NCBI RefSeq assembly: GCF_000004075.3
Contig: NC_026661.2
Span: forward strand, 22,162,307 to 22,226,306
DNA: 64,000 bases
Source: Cucumis sativus
Taxonomy: Eukaryota; Streptophyta; Magnoliopsida; Cucurbitales; Cucurbitaceae
Direction: 5' to 3'
Position 1 is the stretch's first letter; each line of letters opens with the position of its first letter. The notes under the pieces are model-generated. The model saw only the letters and a program-made list of their open reading frames with translations, was not told where the DNA came from and ran no database searches. Shown here in pieces: positions 37,622 through 50,099 of the stretch. Position numbers and translations under genes: made by a program.

Positions 37622-38728
37622 TTTGTTAATCTTAATCCTACAGATGGATTGAGTTAAATATCCGAAAGTCACAAACATGTGTAGTTTTTATATATATGTG
37701 ATTGTTATGTACTTTGTTTTGATCGATCCAATAATTTAATTAAGGCTAGCTAGTTTTAATAAACAAGATTTATTTAATTGACTTTTTAAGCATGATGATG
37801 ACAACTTAAGAAAACAATTAGCAACCATGTCAAATTCAAAAAATCAAGTGTTGAATATATAATATATATATCTTTGTTTCATATACCATATCATGCAATG
37901 TTGTTATTATTTTTTGAGATGTTGGGTGGATTTATAATAATATCATTGACTAAGCTTTGATATCCATATTTTTCCTTTTCATTTAATTTTTTTATATTTA
38001 ATAAGTAAATAAATTATACGTTAACTAATCGTAATTTTAAAATTTTCGTACAAACAAGACTTGCGTACAATTAAACCGTGAACGACCAAATCCATGCATG
38101 GAAACTTACAAAATAACCTTCAATGTTTGGTTTGGGTCATGAATTATCTAGGTCTCTTCCTCCTTTCTAGTTTTATCAATTTTTTTATTCTAATTTTAAT
38201 ATTACATTTTAGATGTCACAAAAATCATCCGAACAACGTTGTGTCGATGAAGTTGTTGAAATTGATGGATTAATAAGTGAGTGACCATAATCAAACGAGA
38301 AAACGTAGCCAATCGATTACAAATACTTCAAAAGGATATAAATTTTTTATATCTTTTTTTTTATGTTTAACATTGGATATTATTAAGAAAACAAGAAATA
38401 GTTATCCGACACATTTTTATAAAAGAAAACGAAAAACAGATAGTTACCAAATAAACTTAATAATTCGTTCAGTGTGACTTTCTTCTAAAATTCTAATAGT
38501 TCGTCAAAATTTAAATATAAAAAGTTAAAAGAAAAAGTAAGCAAAATTAGATGTCACATACTCACACCTATTGTAAATATATAAATACATTGACTTTGCT
38601 TCAAAACCATAAAGTAAAATGCTTGTTTGTTAATTTAATTAAACTTTAGAATCCAACTCGATATAGTTTACAATCAAACGAAAAATCAACAAGATCCTGC
38701 AATCCCCATATGAAATTCAACAACTTTT
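37622..38728. other. RLK7 promoter and RLK8 3' flank
   Basis: No gene seen; strongly AT-rich. A block with TTGACT at 37754-37790 is shared with the RLK8 promoter. The open frame at 38277-38477 has no family resemblance or splice context. Confidence 0.6.
37754..37790 (-). promoter_or_regulatory. W-box-containing block upstream of RLK7
   Basis: TTTAATAAACAAGATTTA, then AATTGACTTTTT, matching the order of TTAATAAACAAAGATTTAAC and CATTGACTTTTC upstream of RLK8. The TTGACT core (37778-37783) is the WRKY-binding W-box type. It lies about 157 bases from the start codon. WRKY control is inferred from the motif and from the known behaviour of FRK1-type genes. Confidence 0.4.
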
Positions 38729-41700
38729 TCATCTAGCCATTGGAGTGGCTTCACTATAATCCATTACAATGGACATCATGTTGACGGAATTCGTCGAATT
38801 AAACCCTCCACTCTCCGGTGTTCGTTCCAATTCCATGGCTAAACAACTCTTCAGCTCCCCCACCACATGGTTCATCGTTGGTCTTCTTCCAGAGTTCCCA
38901 GATACACAATTCAACGCCACCTCCACTGCCTTCCACACTGAGTTACCATCATAGCTTCCTCCCAATCTTTCATCCATTATTCCGTTTATGTCCCCTTGAG
39001 CCACCATCGAGTTTACCCATTTACTGATATGGGCATTTTCTTCACTTCTTGATATCACAGGTCTGCAGCTGATTATCTCCAGTAGAGCTACTCCAAAGCT
39101 GTACACATCGCTTTTCTCCGTCAGCCTGTTCGATAAGTAGTAGCTGGAAACACACAAGCCAATAACGTAAACTTTATTAGAGCTTTGAAAATAGGATCTT
39201 CTACTTTTATATCATGTTGGGTTACTGCGGAATTTTTTGTTTATGCAAAAAAATATCATATTGACTTGGCAATTGGAAGGGAGTGAACAAATTTTGGTTC
39301 CTGTTCTTACTCTGGATCAAGGTAACCAGGGGTGCCAGCAACAACGGTGGACATGTAGTTGTTAGTCTTGTTGGCATCTACTGGGAAGCTTTTGGATAAA
39401 CCAAAATCTGCAAGTTTTGCTTGGAAATTCTCTGTCAATAAAATGTTTGCTGTTTTCACATCTCTGTGGATTATGGGTGGCTTGCAACCATCGTGTAGGT
39501 ACTCCAATCCTGTTTTGAACAGTTAGAAATTTGTCTTATGTCGATTAGGTGTTTTTAAAAATGCTCATGTGAACCAATCAATTTACCTTGTGCTGCATCC
39601 AACGCTATCCGGAGTCTATCTTGCCAACTTAGCACATATGAACTCGTTTCTGTTTGAGTTTGACAAGTTGAGAGAGACAAAAACTGATGTCAAATTTTTG
39701 GGTGTTGGGTTGAATGATAAAAATTATGGTAAAAAAATGCAGAGAAATAAGCACAACTTTAGAAAATAAAAAACATTGGTGGAAGTTTTTTTAGTTAATT
39801 GCAAGTAGATCACCTGAAAGATGCTCTGCTAAGTTTCCTTTGGCCATGAACTCATAAATGAGACCAAGGCGGTCTCCTTCATTCATATATCCCACAAGAC
39901 TTGTCAAATTTTTATGGTGAACTCGCAAAAGAAGTGTAACCTGCAATATGGAAAACAATACTTCGATGAATTATAGGGATAAGCTGATTACTCGGAGATA
40001 AACTTTAGTGATGTACACGTGCCTCTGCTTGAAACTGTTGATAACCAAGACCTGAAGCTTGAGAAATCATCTTCACGGCCACTTGAGTGTTGTCTATAGT
40101 GCCATAGTAAACTATCCCAAAACCTCCTTTTCCTAGAACTCTCTCGAAATGATTGGTCATCCTCAAGACTTCTGAATATGTGAACTGCCGCCTCCTTGTC
40201 TCCAGGAACTGATCACTTATTTGATCATTGGGTCGTGAGGGTCCTGATGGATCCACTTTTGGAACAACGGTTTTATTTTGTTGTTTCTTCCTTGATTTAA
40301 CAATTAAAAGAACGATGATTGAAACTGCGACGAGGCCTATGAATCCACCAACTGATGCTACAATTGGAATAACAATACTAGTCTTCTTCTTCTTACTCTT
40401 GCACGAATCTGATGTACAAACTAGATTTGGATTCCCTTGAAAACTATATCAATAAAACATATGAGAATCAATTTGTTTTGATGAGAAGAGTCTATGAAGG
40501 CATCAAAATTACAATTACATTAACATAAACCATAAGTTTTTGTTAGAAACTAAACCTTAATGATAACGAACCATCATCCATTTTCTTAAGAAGTTCAGAT
40601 GGAACAGAGCCTGCGAGCTTGTTGTTATCTAACTTTCTGTATAAAGAGAAATCAACGATATTTTAATATTGTGCATCTTAAGTCCTATCACTCAAGTTGA
40701 GTTATGCCTTTTACTTACAAGACTTTAAGGTTTGACAAGGAAGAGAGAAAATCTGGGATATTTCCCGTCAAATTATTGTTTGACAAGTCCCTGCAAAGAT
40801 TAAAGATGGTTAATCTCTAAAGTAGTTCCAATTAGGATAGGGTTGAATACATCTAATCATTACTTACAATATTTCTAGCATTTGTAGATTCTCTATACTC
40901 TGAGAAATCTCTCCTGTCAATCCACTTGATGACAAATTCCTGAAGAAAAAAAGAGTTAATCATTTCATGTAAATGGTTAGAAAGGAATATTTGATCGTGA
41001 GTTGCTTACAAAGACAGAATTCTAGGAGCAGTTTCATTTGTTTTGGTACAATCTATACCCTCCCAAGGGTATGCTCTTGGAACGCATGGATCTCCTGCCC
41101 AATCTTTGACTATTCCATAAGTTGACTTGATGCTTGTTATTGCATCCACTTATTATTCATATGACAGACAAGGATTAAAATCAGTTTAAAGTTCACACAA
41201 GTGAAGGAAAATTTTAAGATAGATAATAAGATTTAGTAAATACCATCTCCTTGATCTGATGTTAGCTCTGACATATCTATTACAGAATATATTTCCATGG
41301 CATTTATGATTGGAGGGTGTGTTGAATTCTCAATTGGTATAAGTGAGAATAGATGCTTCTTTTTTGGTGTTTTTAATGGACTTATACTATAAACCGTTTG
41401 TGTTGTCAAGTGCTCGGTTATGAGAGGACCATACCAAAGACTCCCATTATAATTGATATTGAATCCTCTGGTTTGAGGGGCTTCGAGATTTTCAACTTCC
41501 GCAAAGTGCATATATACATAAAACTGGGTGTTTACATCTTCAGGCTCCCACCAAATATCCAAAGTCTTTTCGGTATCTATTCTAACAGCTGCAGTTCCCA
41601 TGACGGCCGACCCTGGTTCGTAACTATCATCAGTTGAATCTATCATAAGTGTGGTACTTATGCTTGTCCACTCAGGCCAATTGAAGGGCGGCCAAAATCG

Positions 41701-42538
41701 ATCATATATATCACTAGGAAACCTGAAGAAAGAAGTTGACACATACTTTTTAGGAGGATTGTGAGTATTCAAATTAGAATGTGTCACATGTATGGAATAA
41801 ATTTCGTTTCTTTGGAACCGACCTGTATGTTTGATTCGATATTGTACCAGTATCTAATCGGTAGTAAAGTAACAACGATCTTGTCAAGGTCTTATAAGCG
41901 TTATTTGGCAAAGGTCTGAATTCCAACGTAGAGATGAATGGAATTCCAGTGTTTGTGTTGACGAGACAAATTTGTACATGATTGTTTAAGGTTACATGTA
42001 TGGAATCTATTGTGGTATCTAGATTCTCATCAGTAAAATTCACCGTCTTCCAGAAGCTATCTCCAAAGTAGAGATCGAATTTTGGCAGTTGGTTGAGCCC
42101 ATCGTAATTCCCATAGAAAAAACTTGCTCGCATCAAATAATTTGTATTCTTTTGTACACTTATATTGTAGCAATTTCTACGTCCTTGTGGAAAGCTTCTA
42201 ACATGAAGATATTGTTGATGTAGATATTCGTTATAAGTAGAGGACAAACTTTTGCTTTGACCACTGCTTATATAAGGAGCATCAGAAGTAAATCGAAGTG
42301 TTGTTTTTGGTTCAACGTAGTTTGTGTTTGGTGGCAATCCACAATCTAAGCTTATGAAGCCTAAAACACAAGCAGATGAAACTTAGTTGATTGATTTTAT
42401 GAAGAAACAAGCAGTAATTAGACTGAGTTTGGGGCATAAATATGCATTACCTGTTTGACCTTGAGCTCGAACAAGATTAAGCAGAGCTACGCCACTCAAA
42501 AAGATAAAGATCAGCAAATATGTTGAAACACCCATCAT
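38729..42538 (-). CDS. RLK8: malectin-like LRR receptor kinase, RD type
   Basis: Exons read downward: 42451-42538 (signal, [14 protein letters not shown]), 41823-42360 and 41244-41722 (malectin-like), about 41011-41148 (linker with GDPC), LRR exons near 40939, 40791 and 40638, about 40024-40446 (TM near [21 protein letters not shown]), 39813-39940, 39587-39652, 39310-39509 and 38729-39143. The kinase has HRDVK, DFG and GTPGYLDPE, with a slightly longer activation segment ([11 protein letters not shown]). The C-terminal tail ends ATPMAR, matching the family. The donor after QAE is GC (AG|GCACGT). This is the last minus-strand member of the array and looks fully functional. Confidence 0.92.
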
Positions 42539-42619
42539 GATTAGATTACCTTCTTAATTCCATTTCCATTGAGTTATATATCTATAATTGCTAATGAGCA
42601 ACAAATTTATGTGTTTTTC

Positions 42620-42656
42620 ATTAATAAACAAAGATTTAACTTCATTGACTTTTCTA
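42620..42656 (-). promoter_or_regulatory. W-box-containing block upstream of RLK8
   Basis: Partner of 37754-37790 upstream of RLK7, with TTGACT at 42645-42650, about 107 bases from the RLK8 start codon. Likely shared by descent. Confidence 0.4.
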
Positions 42657-45464
42657 GATTGGTGTGACAGCTTATGAATACAAGTGGACCAGATGAAGTT
42701 CAATTACCTAATATAAGCTTGAGTATACATATGAATGCAGATACTTTGGATATTTGAGATACATTAATATTAATAATAATATGTTTTGATGTTTTTTTTT
42801 TTTTTCTTCAAGAAAAATGAAGTTTTGTTAATGGTCTTTGCATTTGCAAATTTGTTTTTTAATAGTCATTATTCTAAAGTCTAATGTATGTAATTTAGAT
42901 GGCCATCACGTAGTTATTTATTTTCTAAAATTTTAGCTTCCATTTTGTATAGTTTGGTTACTGTGTACCCTAGTTTATAAAGTCAACTAGCTAGTTTATA
43001 GAGAGAAAATTAAAGAAGTAAATGATTTTTCATTCCATGATAATTAATTAAGCACATTATACTATACTATTGACTATGCTAATGAATATATATATATGAA
43101 CCAAAAAAATTAAAGTATGAAAGTCGTTCTCAGTGTCATTCTCTCCAAACCAATAATACTCTTTGATTCTTCTCCAATTTTTGTTTTTCAATTTGTTTTT
43201 GGGTTGGTTCTTTATTTTATTGAAGGTTGAGTGCTTCAACAATTTGATGTCATACCAACAATTTTGGACTAAAATAAATTAGAAATAATGCTCAAGTTGT
43301 CTCCTAACTTATCCTCTTGCTCTATATATTTAAAATACTCATACGGTATAACACGACGTGATTAGATATAAAAAGATTGTTAATTCTCAATCTGTCTAAA
43401 TAAAAGAAAAATAATCAATATGAGTATTTTGATTAACAATAACTTATCCTCTTTCTTTTTCAACGTAAAAATAAATTCGAAACTAAAAATAAATTGTGAT
43501 TGCAAAGAAACGTTATTAAAAGAGCAGTAATCATAGTGATTGGAATAATTCTTTCCATTTATCTATTTATGAGAATTATGGAATCTTCGACTTGTTCTAT
43601 GCTAAGTGGTGAAGGTCAACATACATATACTATACATACACATATGATATATTATAAACCAACATGCCCTTTTTCTTATTATATATTCTCTTAGTCAAAT
43701 CAGGGTTTGATTAAAGGGATGAATGAAATATAGTGATTTAAGGCAATATATATAGATTTTTTTTGAACCAAGAGACTTAATTTGAGTTATAGCTTTCTGG
43801 CAGTTTTTATATAGCAGTGGGCCATTATGAGTTATATATATCTATCTCACTTTCTCTTCCAAGTTAAAGAATTACATCTAAGTTTTAAAACCACATAACA
43901 CTCATAAATATATATATAATTAATGATGAATCATTTTTGTTGAGATATGATATATGAAAACCCATTTTGAAATAAACATGAAGCTTAGGGAGCATATAAG
44001 AGAAGAAAGGTGAAATCCAATCAAGAAATTTATGTTGTCTGCAGCCAACCCACATGAATTGCCAATAGCTTCAAATTTATTACAAATCTCTCTTCAAAAT
44101 TAAAATAAATTCTCCCAGAAGAAACCAAACTTGCTTTCCAAAGGTTGAAAATGATGGGGAATAATGTTTTAGAGTTTCGAAGATGCCACCTCTTTCCTCA
44201 CTACTCCAAAATGTTTGAGAATTAATTGAATTCATTATCTGACGTCAATTGCAAACTTTAAACAAATTTATTATTGATACCACGTAAAGGTTATATGTGT
44301 TTGTTTTTTTTCTTATATATAATATAATTACTTTCTTTGATTCTTTTATCATTTGAAAGTCGATCTTATTTGATATCTATTTAAATTGCTCAAAATTCTA
44401 AAAAACGAAACCAAACAACATACAACGACGTGAATAAAAACAAGCATTTCTAACTTATTTGGTACTTGAGCCATCTAAATATAATACACAATGGGTGAGA
44501 TGACAAAATTGTTAATAAATAAACTCAAATAGTTCAAAGTCACCTTTGAACTAGATTAAAGAAAAGTATTGCTTACATACATTATAGTTTGTTTTACGTG
44601 ATTGATTATGATTGACGATGTGCAAGACTATAGGTGTTGCACACGATGTATTCATATACGCGTATATATTTAGAAAAACATATGTTTTGTATTAATGAAA
44701 AAAATGATGTAACACCTCATAATTTTGCACCATTTTAATTAGGTGTATGTATGTGAGATTTGAGTATCATGATATTGATAGAATTATTAAGGTGTCCCTT
44801 TCCATTATAATTATTGCATATGGAGAAAGAAAAGGTTGAAATGTTTCATTCCCCTCGTTCCCATCTAACACAATCTTTGAAACATTTAAATTAATTAATA
44901 TCACATCATCACCTAAACTTTCTTCCCCTAATTTCTCTTAAAACTAGCAAATAATTAATGTCTTTGTGGTTTAGTGGAACATCATCTTTAGGTCCAATTT
45001 ATGATTTTAATTAGGCCTTAAAATTAACTTGATGGCCATTTTCCTAGTGATAATATAATGCTTCTTCAACATTATTAACCTTCTCCCTTATGTTAATGAA
45101 ATAAATAAATAAGTATGCATCAAACTGGTAGTTGTGAATGTATGTAATATTGTCCATTTTGGTGGATTGACTTTTTGGGTTATTGTAGGAAAACATCATA
45201 TCTCTCATATATATCAACAAATTAATTGATATAAAAACTTAAAACAAACAAATATACGAAATCTTAAAGTAAAATTTTCAAAGAAAGTACACTGCAAATT
45301 TATATATATACCATGCCTAGCCTAGCTTGGTTTGATCATCACGAGAAGATGAAATCAATATGCATGCATGGTGTCACTGCAGCCATCAAAGTTGATTAAT
45401 TTTGCGTAATATTTTGGAACATGGTTGGAAAAGTTGGACTGTACAACGTGAAATAAGTATAAAA

Positions 45465-45546
45465 GAAAGTCAAAATTGTACAAATATTTCAAAATATTAT
45501 CACTTTTGATTGATTATTCAAACCCCATGGTTTCATTATAAATATA
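45465..45546 (+). promoter_or_regulatory. CRP1 promoter: GAAAGTCAAA element and TATA box
   Basis: GAAAGTCAAA at 45465-45474 (a TTGACT W-box core on the other strand) and TATAAATATA at 45537-45546, about 130 bases before the CRP1 start codon. The same 10-mer is upstream of CRP2 and CRP3. Confidence 0.5.
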
Positions 45547-45668
45547 TGGATCCATGCAGCTTCAAAATCATCACCAATAATCCAAAGAAGTTTGAGTACA
45601 TACACGTACGTACCCAATAGTACATACCCCTTCACTTCACTGTTATATCTCTTCAAAATATTCTACCA

Positions 45669-46064
45669 ATGGCCATACCTAAACTCCCTCTAACCTCTGT
45701 TTTTATCACCGTTCTCGTCTTCGCCATGGTTCTCTCTCCCATGACAACTCCAACCGCCAGTGCCACTCGTGTTCTTCTACAGCAAAGTAAGGATTTTTTT
45801 TCCTTTTTTTTGTAAATTAAATATAGACAGTTTGTACATTTGAATTTGATTAATAAACAACAGTAGCTATTTTCTTTAATGGAAAAAACTTGGTTGTTAA
45901 TATTTAAAGCTAATTATGAGTTGGGGTGGTGTGTGTATGTGTGTGCAGTTAATAGGCCGCCTATATGTCCGGCGTGCGTGTGCTGCGAACCGCCACCGGC
46001 GGGATCCTGTTGCCGCTGTTGTGCTTCTCCGATTCAGACTTCATCTCAGAACGGGTCGCCATGA
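45669..46064 (+). CDS. CRP1: small secreted cysteine-rich peptide
   Basis: Two exons, 45669-45786 and 45949-46064, joined at a GT-AG phase-1 intron to give 77 residues. The first exon encodes a signal peptide (MAIPKLPLTSVFITVLVF) followed by ATRVLLQ. The second encodes a short mature region with eight cysteines in the pattern CPxCxCC-x5-6-PPAGSCCRCC. CRP2 and CRP3 share the intron position, the (A/T)R(L/V)L stretch at the exon end and the cysteine doublets. I do not recognise a named family. It would be secreted to the apoplast, where such peptides can act as signals or antimicrobials; the function is unknown. An AATAAA lies downstream near 46288. Confidence 0.8.
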
Positions 46065-47788
46065 AAAAATCAGAATTTGCTGATCATACTTGCTGATCTG
46101 TCCATGGGAGTAAGGATTTGAAGATGCATGCATGCTTTGAGAATAAGGAGAAGACGAATCTCCATTATCCAAATAATAATAATAAATACTAATTAAGATT
46201 TGTTTTAATTAGGTTAATGTGTGATTAGATTAATGTTACGTTGTTATTTGAATTAATGAAGTCTCAGTTTGATATTCTAATTGAAGAATAAAAGAATGAA
46301 AATAATATACTTCAAATTTAGTGTTTGTGAATTCCCTTATTCCCTTAGCTTTGATATTATGCTTTGGAGATGAACTTAGGAAAAAAATCTCAAAACTTAA
46401 AGAATAAAAAAGATGTAATGTTAATTATGAAACTTTAGGGATGAAATGAAAATTAAAACCAAAAGTTAGGGATAAAAGTAAGCACCAAATGAAAATCAAC
46501 TCAAAACTCAAAATAACAGTAGAGAAAGAAACTCTTTTATGATCTAAGTTATCACTGTTTACCTTAAAACTCAAAATCTAGACCTCAAAATAACAGTAAG
46601 GGAAAAAAAAAAACAAAGAAAAACTTATTAGAAGAAAAAACAAAAGAATATGTTGATCCAACCATGAAATAAATAGGATTTTCGATGCATTTGAGATTTG
46701 TCTCTTTCTTTTTTTGTGTTTTCATGATGGAAATTAGGTTTAATTTGCTCATTTTGGTTTTCTTTATTTTTCAATCTTGAAAGATTTAAGAAAATAATGC
46801 TTGATTCGTGATGTTATAACCACATCAGTGTCATTTTGTTAGATATATAATTATAATGGGCTAATCAACATCAATATATTTTAATCCTTACTAATTTGAA
46901 TTAGAGTTTCTCAAATGAAAAAGTCAATCTAGAAAACCCTAATGGATGCAACTAAATTCTCTCTAAGCTCCATTTTGTTGGTGATTGTTCTTGTATATAT
47001 CTGTTGGGAAGAAAAAGAGAGTAAATTATAAAAAGCAAACGACTGTGAAAATTTTCTGATATGTATGTAATTAAAAAGTTGTTTATTTCCTTTCATGGAA
47101 GAAGTCTACTTGATTAATTGATTTCGTATCTATTAATATTCACACCTTAATTATATTAAACCGAATAATAAATATTGAATAAACAATAAAATTAATGCTC
47201 GTCATCTAATTCATCAGTTTCCATTAATTGAAAATTTGCTTGTGACAGCTAGATGGGATCTTAATCAATTAAGTTCAATTCACTGTTTAGCCAAGTTTGA
47301 ATAATATATAACATTTCTATATAGCTTGATTATAAATACTTGGTGGGTTTACGAATGGTGTTTTTAGTTGCATACAAGATTGAAAATGTATTGTTTTTAG
47401 TGTTTAATACAAATTAGTGCTCAAAATCCCGATTTGTCTAAGCAAATTAAATGAAAATATATCCTCATGGGGTAACTTAGATTTGTCTTTACATTAAAGT
47501 AGTCTGTCTCTTCTAGCATTCAATTTCAATCATAACCAAGTCATGTGTAAGATTGTTTTTTAAAATATATAGTGATGATAAGTTTATGATTAATAAGAAA
47601 AAGGTACAATAAAAGCTGGGGAGCTAAAAGTACTTTTGAAAGTCAAATATATAGAGAGCACCAACTTTGGTTAAAACAAAAATGGCATACAAAAATAATA
47701 ACAGAATAGATCAGTTGTGTGTGTGTATTATATATTATAAGGGAGAAGGGTTCGATTATTACGACAAAGTTGAAAAAATATCATAACG
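46065..47788. other. Intergenic, CRP1 to CRP2
   Basis: AT-rich, no gene, RNA or mobile element recognised apart from the CRP1 3' flank and the CRP2 promoter. Confidence 0.6.
47638..47654 (+). promoter_or_regulatory. CRP2 promoter: GAAAGTCAAA element and TATA-like box
   Basis: GAAAGTCAAA at 47638-47647 runs directly into TATATAG at 47648-47654. A second TATA-like run lies nearer the gene around 47728-47741, so the start of transcription is uncertain. The 10-mer is 142 bases before the start codon. Confidence 0.45.
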
Positions 47789-48372
47789 ATGGCCATTCTA
47801 AGGTCCCATTACTATACTCTTGCTTTTGTTGCTCTTTTCATAGTTTTCGTGATGGTTTCTTCTCCTCTCATGATAGCAAGCTCCCATGCAGCTCGTTTAT
47901 TGACCAAAACAGGTGAGCAAATTAGTCTCAAATGTTTCGGAGTTTAGTCTTAAATAATTTTATCTCTAAGTGAACTAAAAGTTTAATTTATTGTCAACTT
48001 AATTTCATAAATGTTTGTCTGATGGTTTTACCATAGAGAGCTTTCTCAATTAATGAGTTGACAGAATTAAAATGTTTATAAATGGATGTGTGAGAAGTTG
48101 TTATATTGTACATGTGTAGATGGGGTTCTGAGAATATATATCAAAACATTCAAGTCTTACTGTGATGTATATATATGTGGGGATCATTGGATCAAGGTGT
48201 AAGGGTTTAGATACTTAGTTAGGTTGAGATTTAAGATGAACAAATTTGGGTTGACTTAGACTTAAGAGATCCTTCACGCAACCTTTGTATATATTGATAT
48301 GCAGATCATATTCAACCTTTGTGTTGCGAGTGCTGTGGTTGTTGCTCTACTTCTGATCCGTTGAAGCCGTGA
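47789..48372 (+). CDS. CRP2: small secreted cysteine-rich peptide, compact form
   Basis: Exons 47789-47912 and 48305-48372, phase-1 GT-AG intron, 63 residues. The signal peptide is strongly hydrophobic (LAFVALFIVFVMVSS) and followed by SHAARLLTK, as in CRP3. The mature part has only six cysteines in three doublets, LCCECCGCC, without the CPxC start or the PPPxG spacer of CRP1 and CRP3. It is either a contracted relative or a different fold. The frame is open and the splice sites are good, so it is likely expressed. Function unknown. Confidence 0.75.
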
Positions 48373-49244
48373 ATATAATTTCATTGGACTTATATTACTG
48401 CTTCATCAAATCCAACTTCAACATCGTCACCTATCGTCTCTAATATATAAAGACATCCTTCAATAGTAAACCAGTACTCAGCTCAATATATAAGCTGATC
48501 AAAAGCCATGTACTAATGTCCATTTGAATGGTTGGAAGCTTGAATCTCCATTAATCCGTATGAATTCAAATCTAGCTTGTTACTTATGGTTTTTGTTGTA
48601 TATTCATGCATGTATTCTATGTAATGGTAATTTGAACATTAATTAAACGAAATTAAACCCATGTTTTCATTTTGATCAAACTTAATTTAAAAAACAGATA
48701 TGACAAATAATTTTTTTAAAAAATAAATGACCAGGACTAAGCTTTTCATACCCGGCCATTTATTAAAAAAATTAATTAGAGCAATCATACCTCTTTAATA
48801 AAGCCAACAAGTAAATAAATAAATAAAAGACAATTGCACCTTATTATATTTATTTTTGCATAGAAAATAAGGTTCAATATTTTTACTAATTTTTCTAATG
48901 CCCTAAGTCGTGTGGATCCATTAGCAATGTTTTAGTTAAATAATCGGAATCGCAACTATATACAAAATTTTTGGATGCTCATTATTTAATTCTAAGTTGA
49001 AAGTTTCATGAGACTATTATTGCCACATTAAACCTTGCACTACAATCAAAGAAGAAAGATCAAACATAATTTTTTTAAGAAGAAAAAGAAAGTCAATCTT
49101 AATTATTTTCTAATTACTTACCGAAATTAATGAGCCTAATTCACACCTAAAGCTTACATTGTATTCTTATAACCTTAAAATTAGAGGGATGATTATGTAT
49201 TCTCTATGCTACATATTATTAATTATAGACCTTGATACTGTACT

Positions 49245-49568
49245 TCCATGAAAATTCAATATTCAATAATTCCTTTAAGAGTGTGTGTGCTAATAATATA
49301 CTAATCTTTTCTATTGTTGAGTATATATCTTGCTTAAAAGAAAAAAGAAAAAAAAAATCGTCTAATAAATGTGAACTCAAACTCGCTCTTTTGAAATTCA
49401 AAACCTCATTATTGTATTTAATAATCCACGAAAATTTAATATTCAATACTTTCTTACAAATGTTTATGCTTATGTACTAAATTTTTTCTATCATTAAGTA
49501 AAAAATAAAAATAAAAATATAATGAATGTGTGAACTCAAACAAGCTCTTTTGATATTCAAAACCTCAT
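49245..49568. repeat. Imperfect tandem duplication, about 150-165 bp units
   Basis: Unit 1 (49245-49409) and unit 2 (49425-49568) share their starts (TCCATGAAAATTCAATATTC against TCCACGAAAATTTAATATTC) and ends (both finish with TTCAAAACCTCAT). Several differences and length changes separate the copies, so the duplication is not recent. It ends about 80 bases before the CRP3 W-box element. Confidence 0.65.
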
Positions 49569-49646
49569 CTTAGAGATGTGCATAAAATATGGAATGGGGA
49601 TAGGTTTGATGAGAATAAAGTGAATATAAAAGTAAGAAAAATGTTT

Positions 49647-49706
49647 GAAAGTCAAATAGAGGGGCTATGCTTTGCTTCATAATTAAAGGAAAACAGCCTA
49701 TAAAAG
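49647..49706 (+). promoter_or_regulatory. CRP3 promoter: GAAAGTCAAA element and TATA box
   Basis: GAAAGTCAAA at 49647-49656 and TATAAAAG at 49699-49706, 55 bases before the start codon. Spacing is typical of a plant core promoter. Confidence 0.55.
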
Positions 49707-49753
49707 CATGCAATAGAGAAATTTAATTTGGTGTAGTGTTAAAGAATATAATC

Positions 49754-49905
49754 ATGGCTCTGCAAAGGTGTGGCAATAACGTTGGTTTTGTTGCTGTTTT
49801 CATAGTTCTAATGGTGGTTTCTTCTGCCCCTGATCTCATGCTAATTACTACCTCCCATGCAGCTCGTTTGGCCAAAATAGGTGAGCAAATTTAATACATC
49901 AATTT

Positions 49906-49944
<39 letters not shown>

Positions 49945-50099
49945 GTTTAATTAAGATTGAATACATAATTGGATATATAATGGTAATTTGGTTTTGGGTT
50001 TGGGCAGATCCACCAATGTGTCCTCAATGCATGTGTTGTAGTTCACCACCACCAGGGTTTTGCTGTGATTGCTGCTCCAATTCTCAGTTGCCACCATGA
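49754..50099 (+). CDS. CRP3: small secreted cysteine-rich peptide
   Basis: Exons 49754-49880 and 50008-50099, phase-1 GT-AG intron, 72 residues. The signal peptide (VGFVAVFIVLMVVSS) is followed by SHAARLAKI. The mature part has eight cysteines: CPQCMCC, then SSPPPGF, then CCDCC. This matches CRP1 (CPACVCC, PPPAGS, CCRCC) far better than CRP2 does. The intron contains a (TA)n microsatellite. Function unknown; secretion is inferred from the N-terminus. Confidence 0.8.
49909..49942. repeat. (TA)n microsatellite in the CRP3 intron
   Basis: About 17 TA repeats. Likely length-polymorphic; no coding effect. Confidence 0.9.

Larger units (their letters stand above)
42539..45668. other. Long intergenic region between receptor array and peptide genes
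   Basis: About 3.1 kb, very AT-rich. A promoter block of RLK8 is at 42620-42656 and the CRP1 promoter at 45465-45546. A 64-codon open frame at 43500-43694 begins with a hydrophobic stretch but lacks the conserved features of the nearby peptides. Nothing else is recognisable. Confidence 0.6.
48373..49753. other. Intergenic, CRP2 to CRP3
   Basis: No gene. It holds an imperfect tandem duplication of about 150 bases (49245-49568) just before the CRP3 promoter; otherwise AT-rich and plain. Confidence 0.6.

Noticed and set aside
38277-38477. Plus-strand open frame between RLK7 and RLK8
   Set aside because: Low-complexity, lysine- and serine-rich, no signal peptide and no resemblance to the CRP genes.
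43500-43694. A 64-codon plus-strand open frame with a hydrophobic N-terminus near the peptide genes
   Set aside because: It lacks the ARLL stretch, the cysteine doublets and the second exon of CRP1-CRP3, and has AT-rich random composition.
49219-49480. Overlapping open frames on both strands upstream of CRP3
   Set aside because: They fall within an imperfect tandem duplication of AT-rich noncoding DNA.
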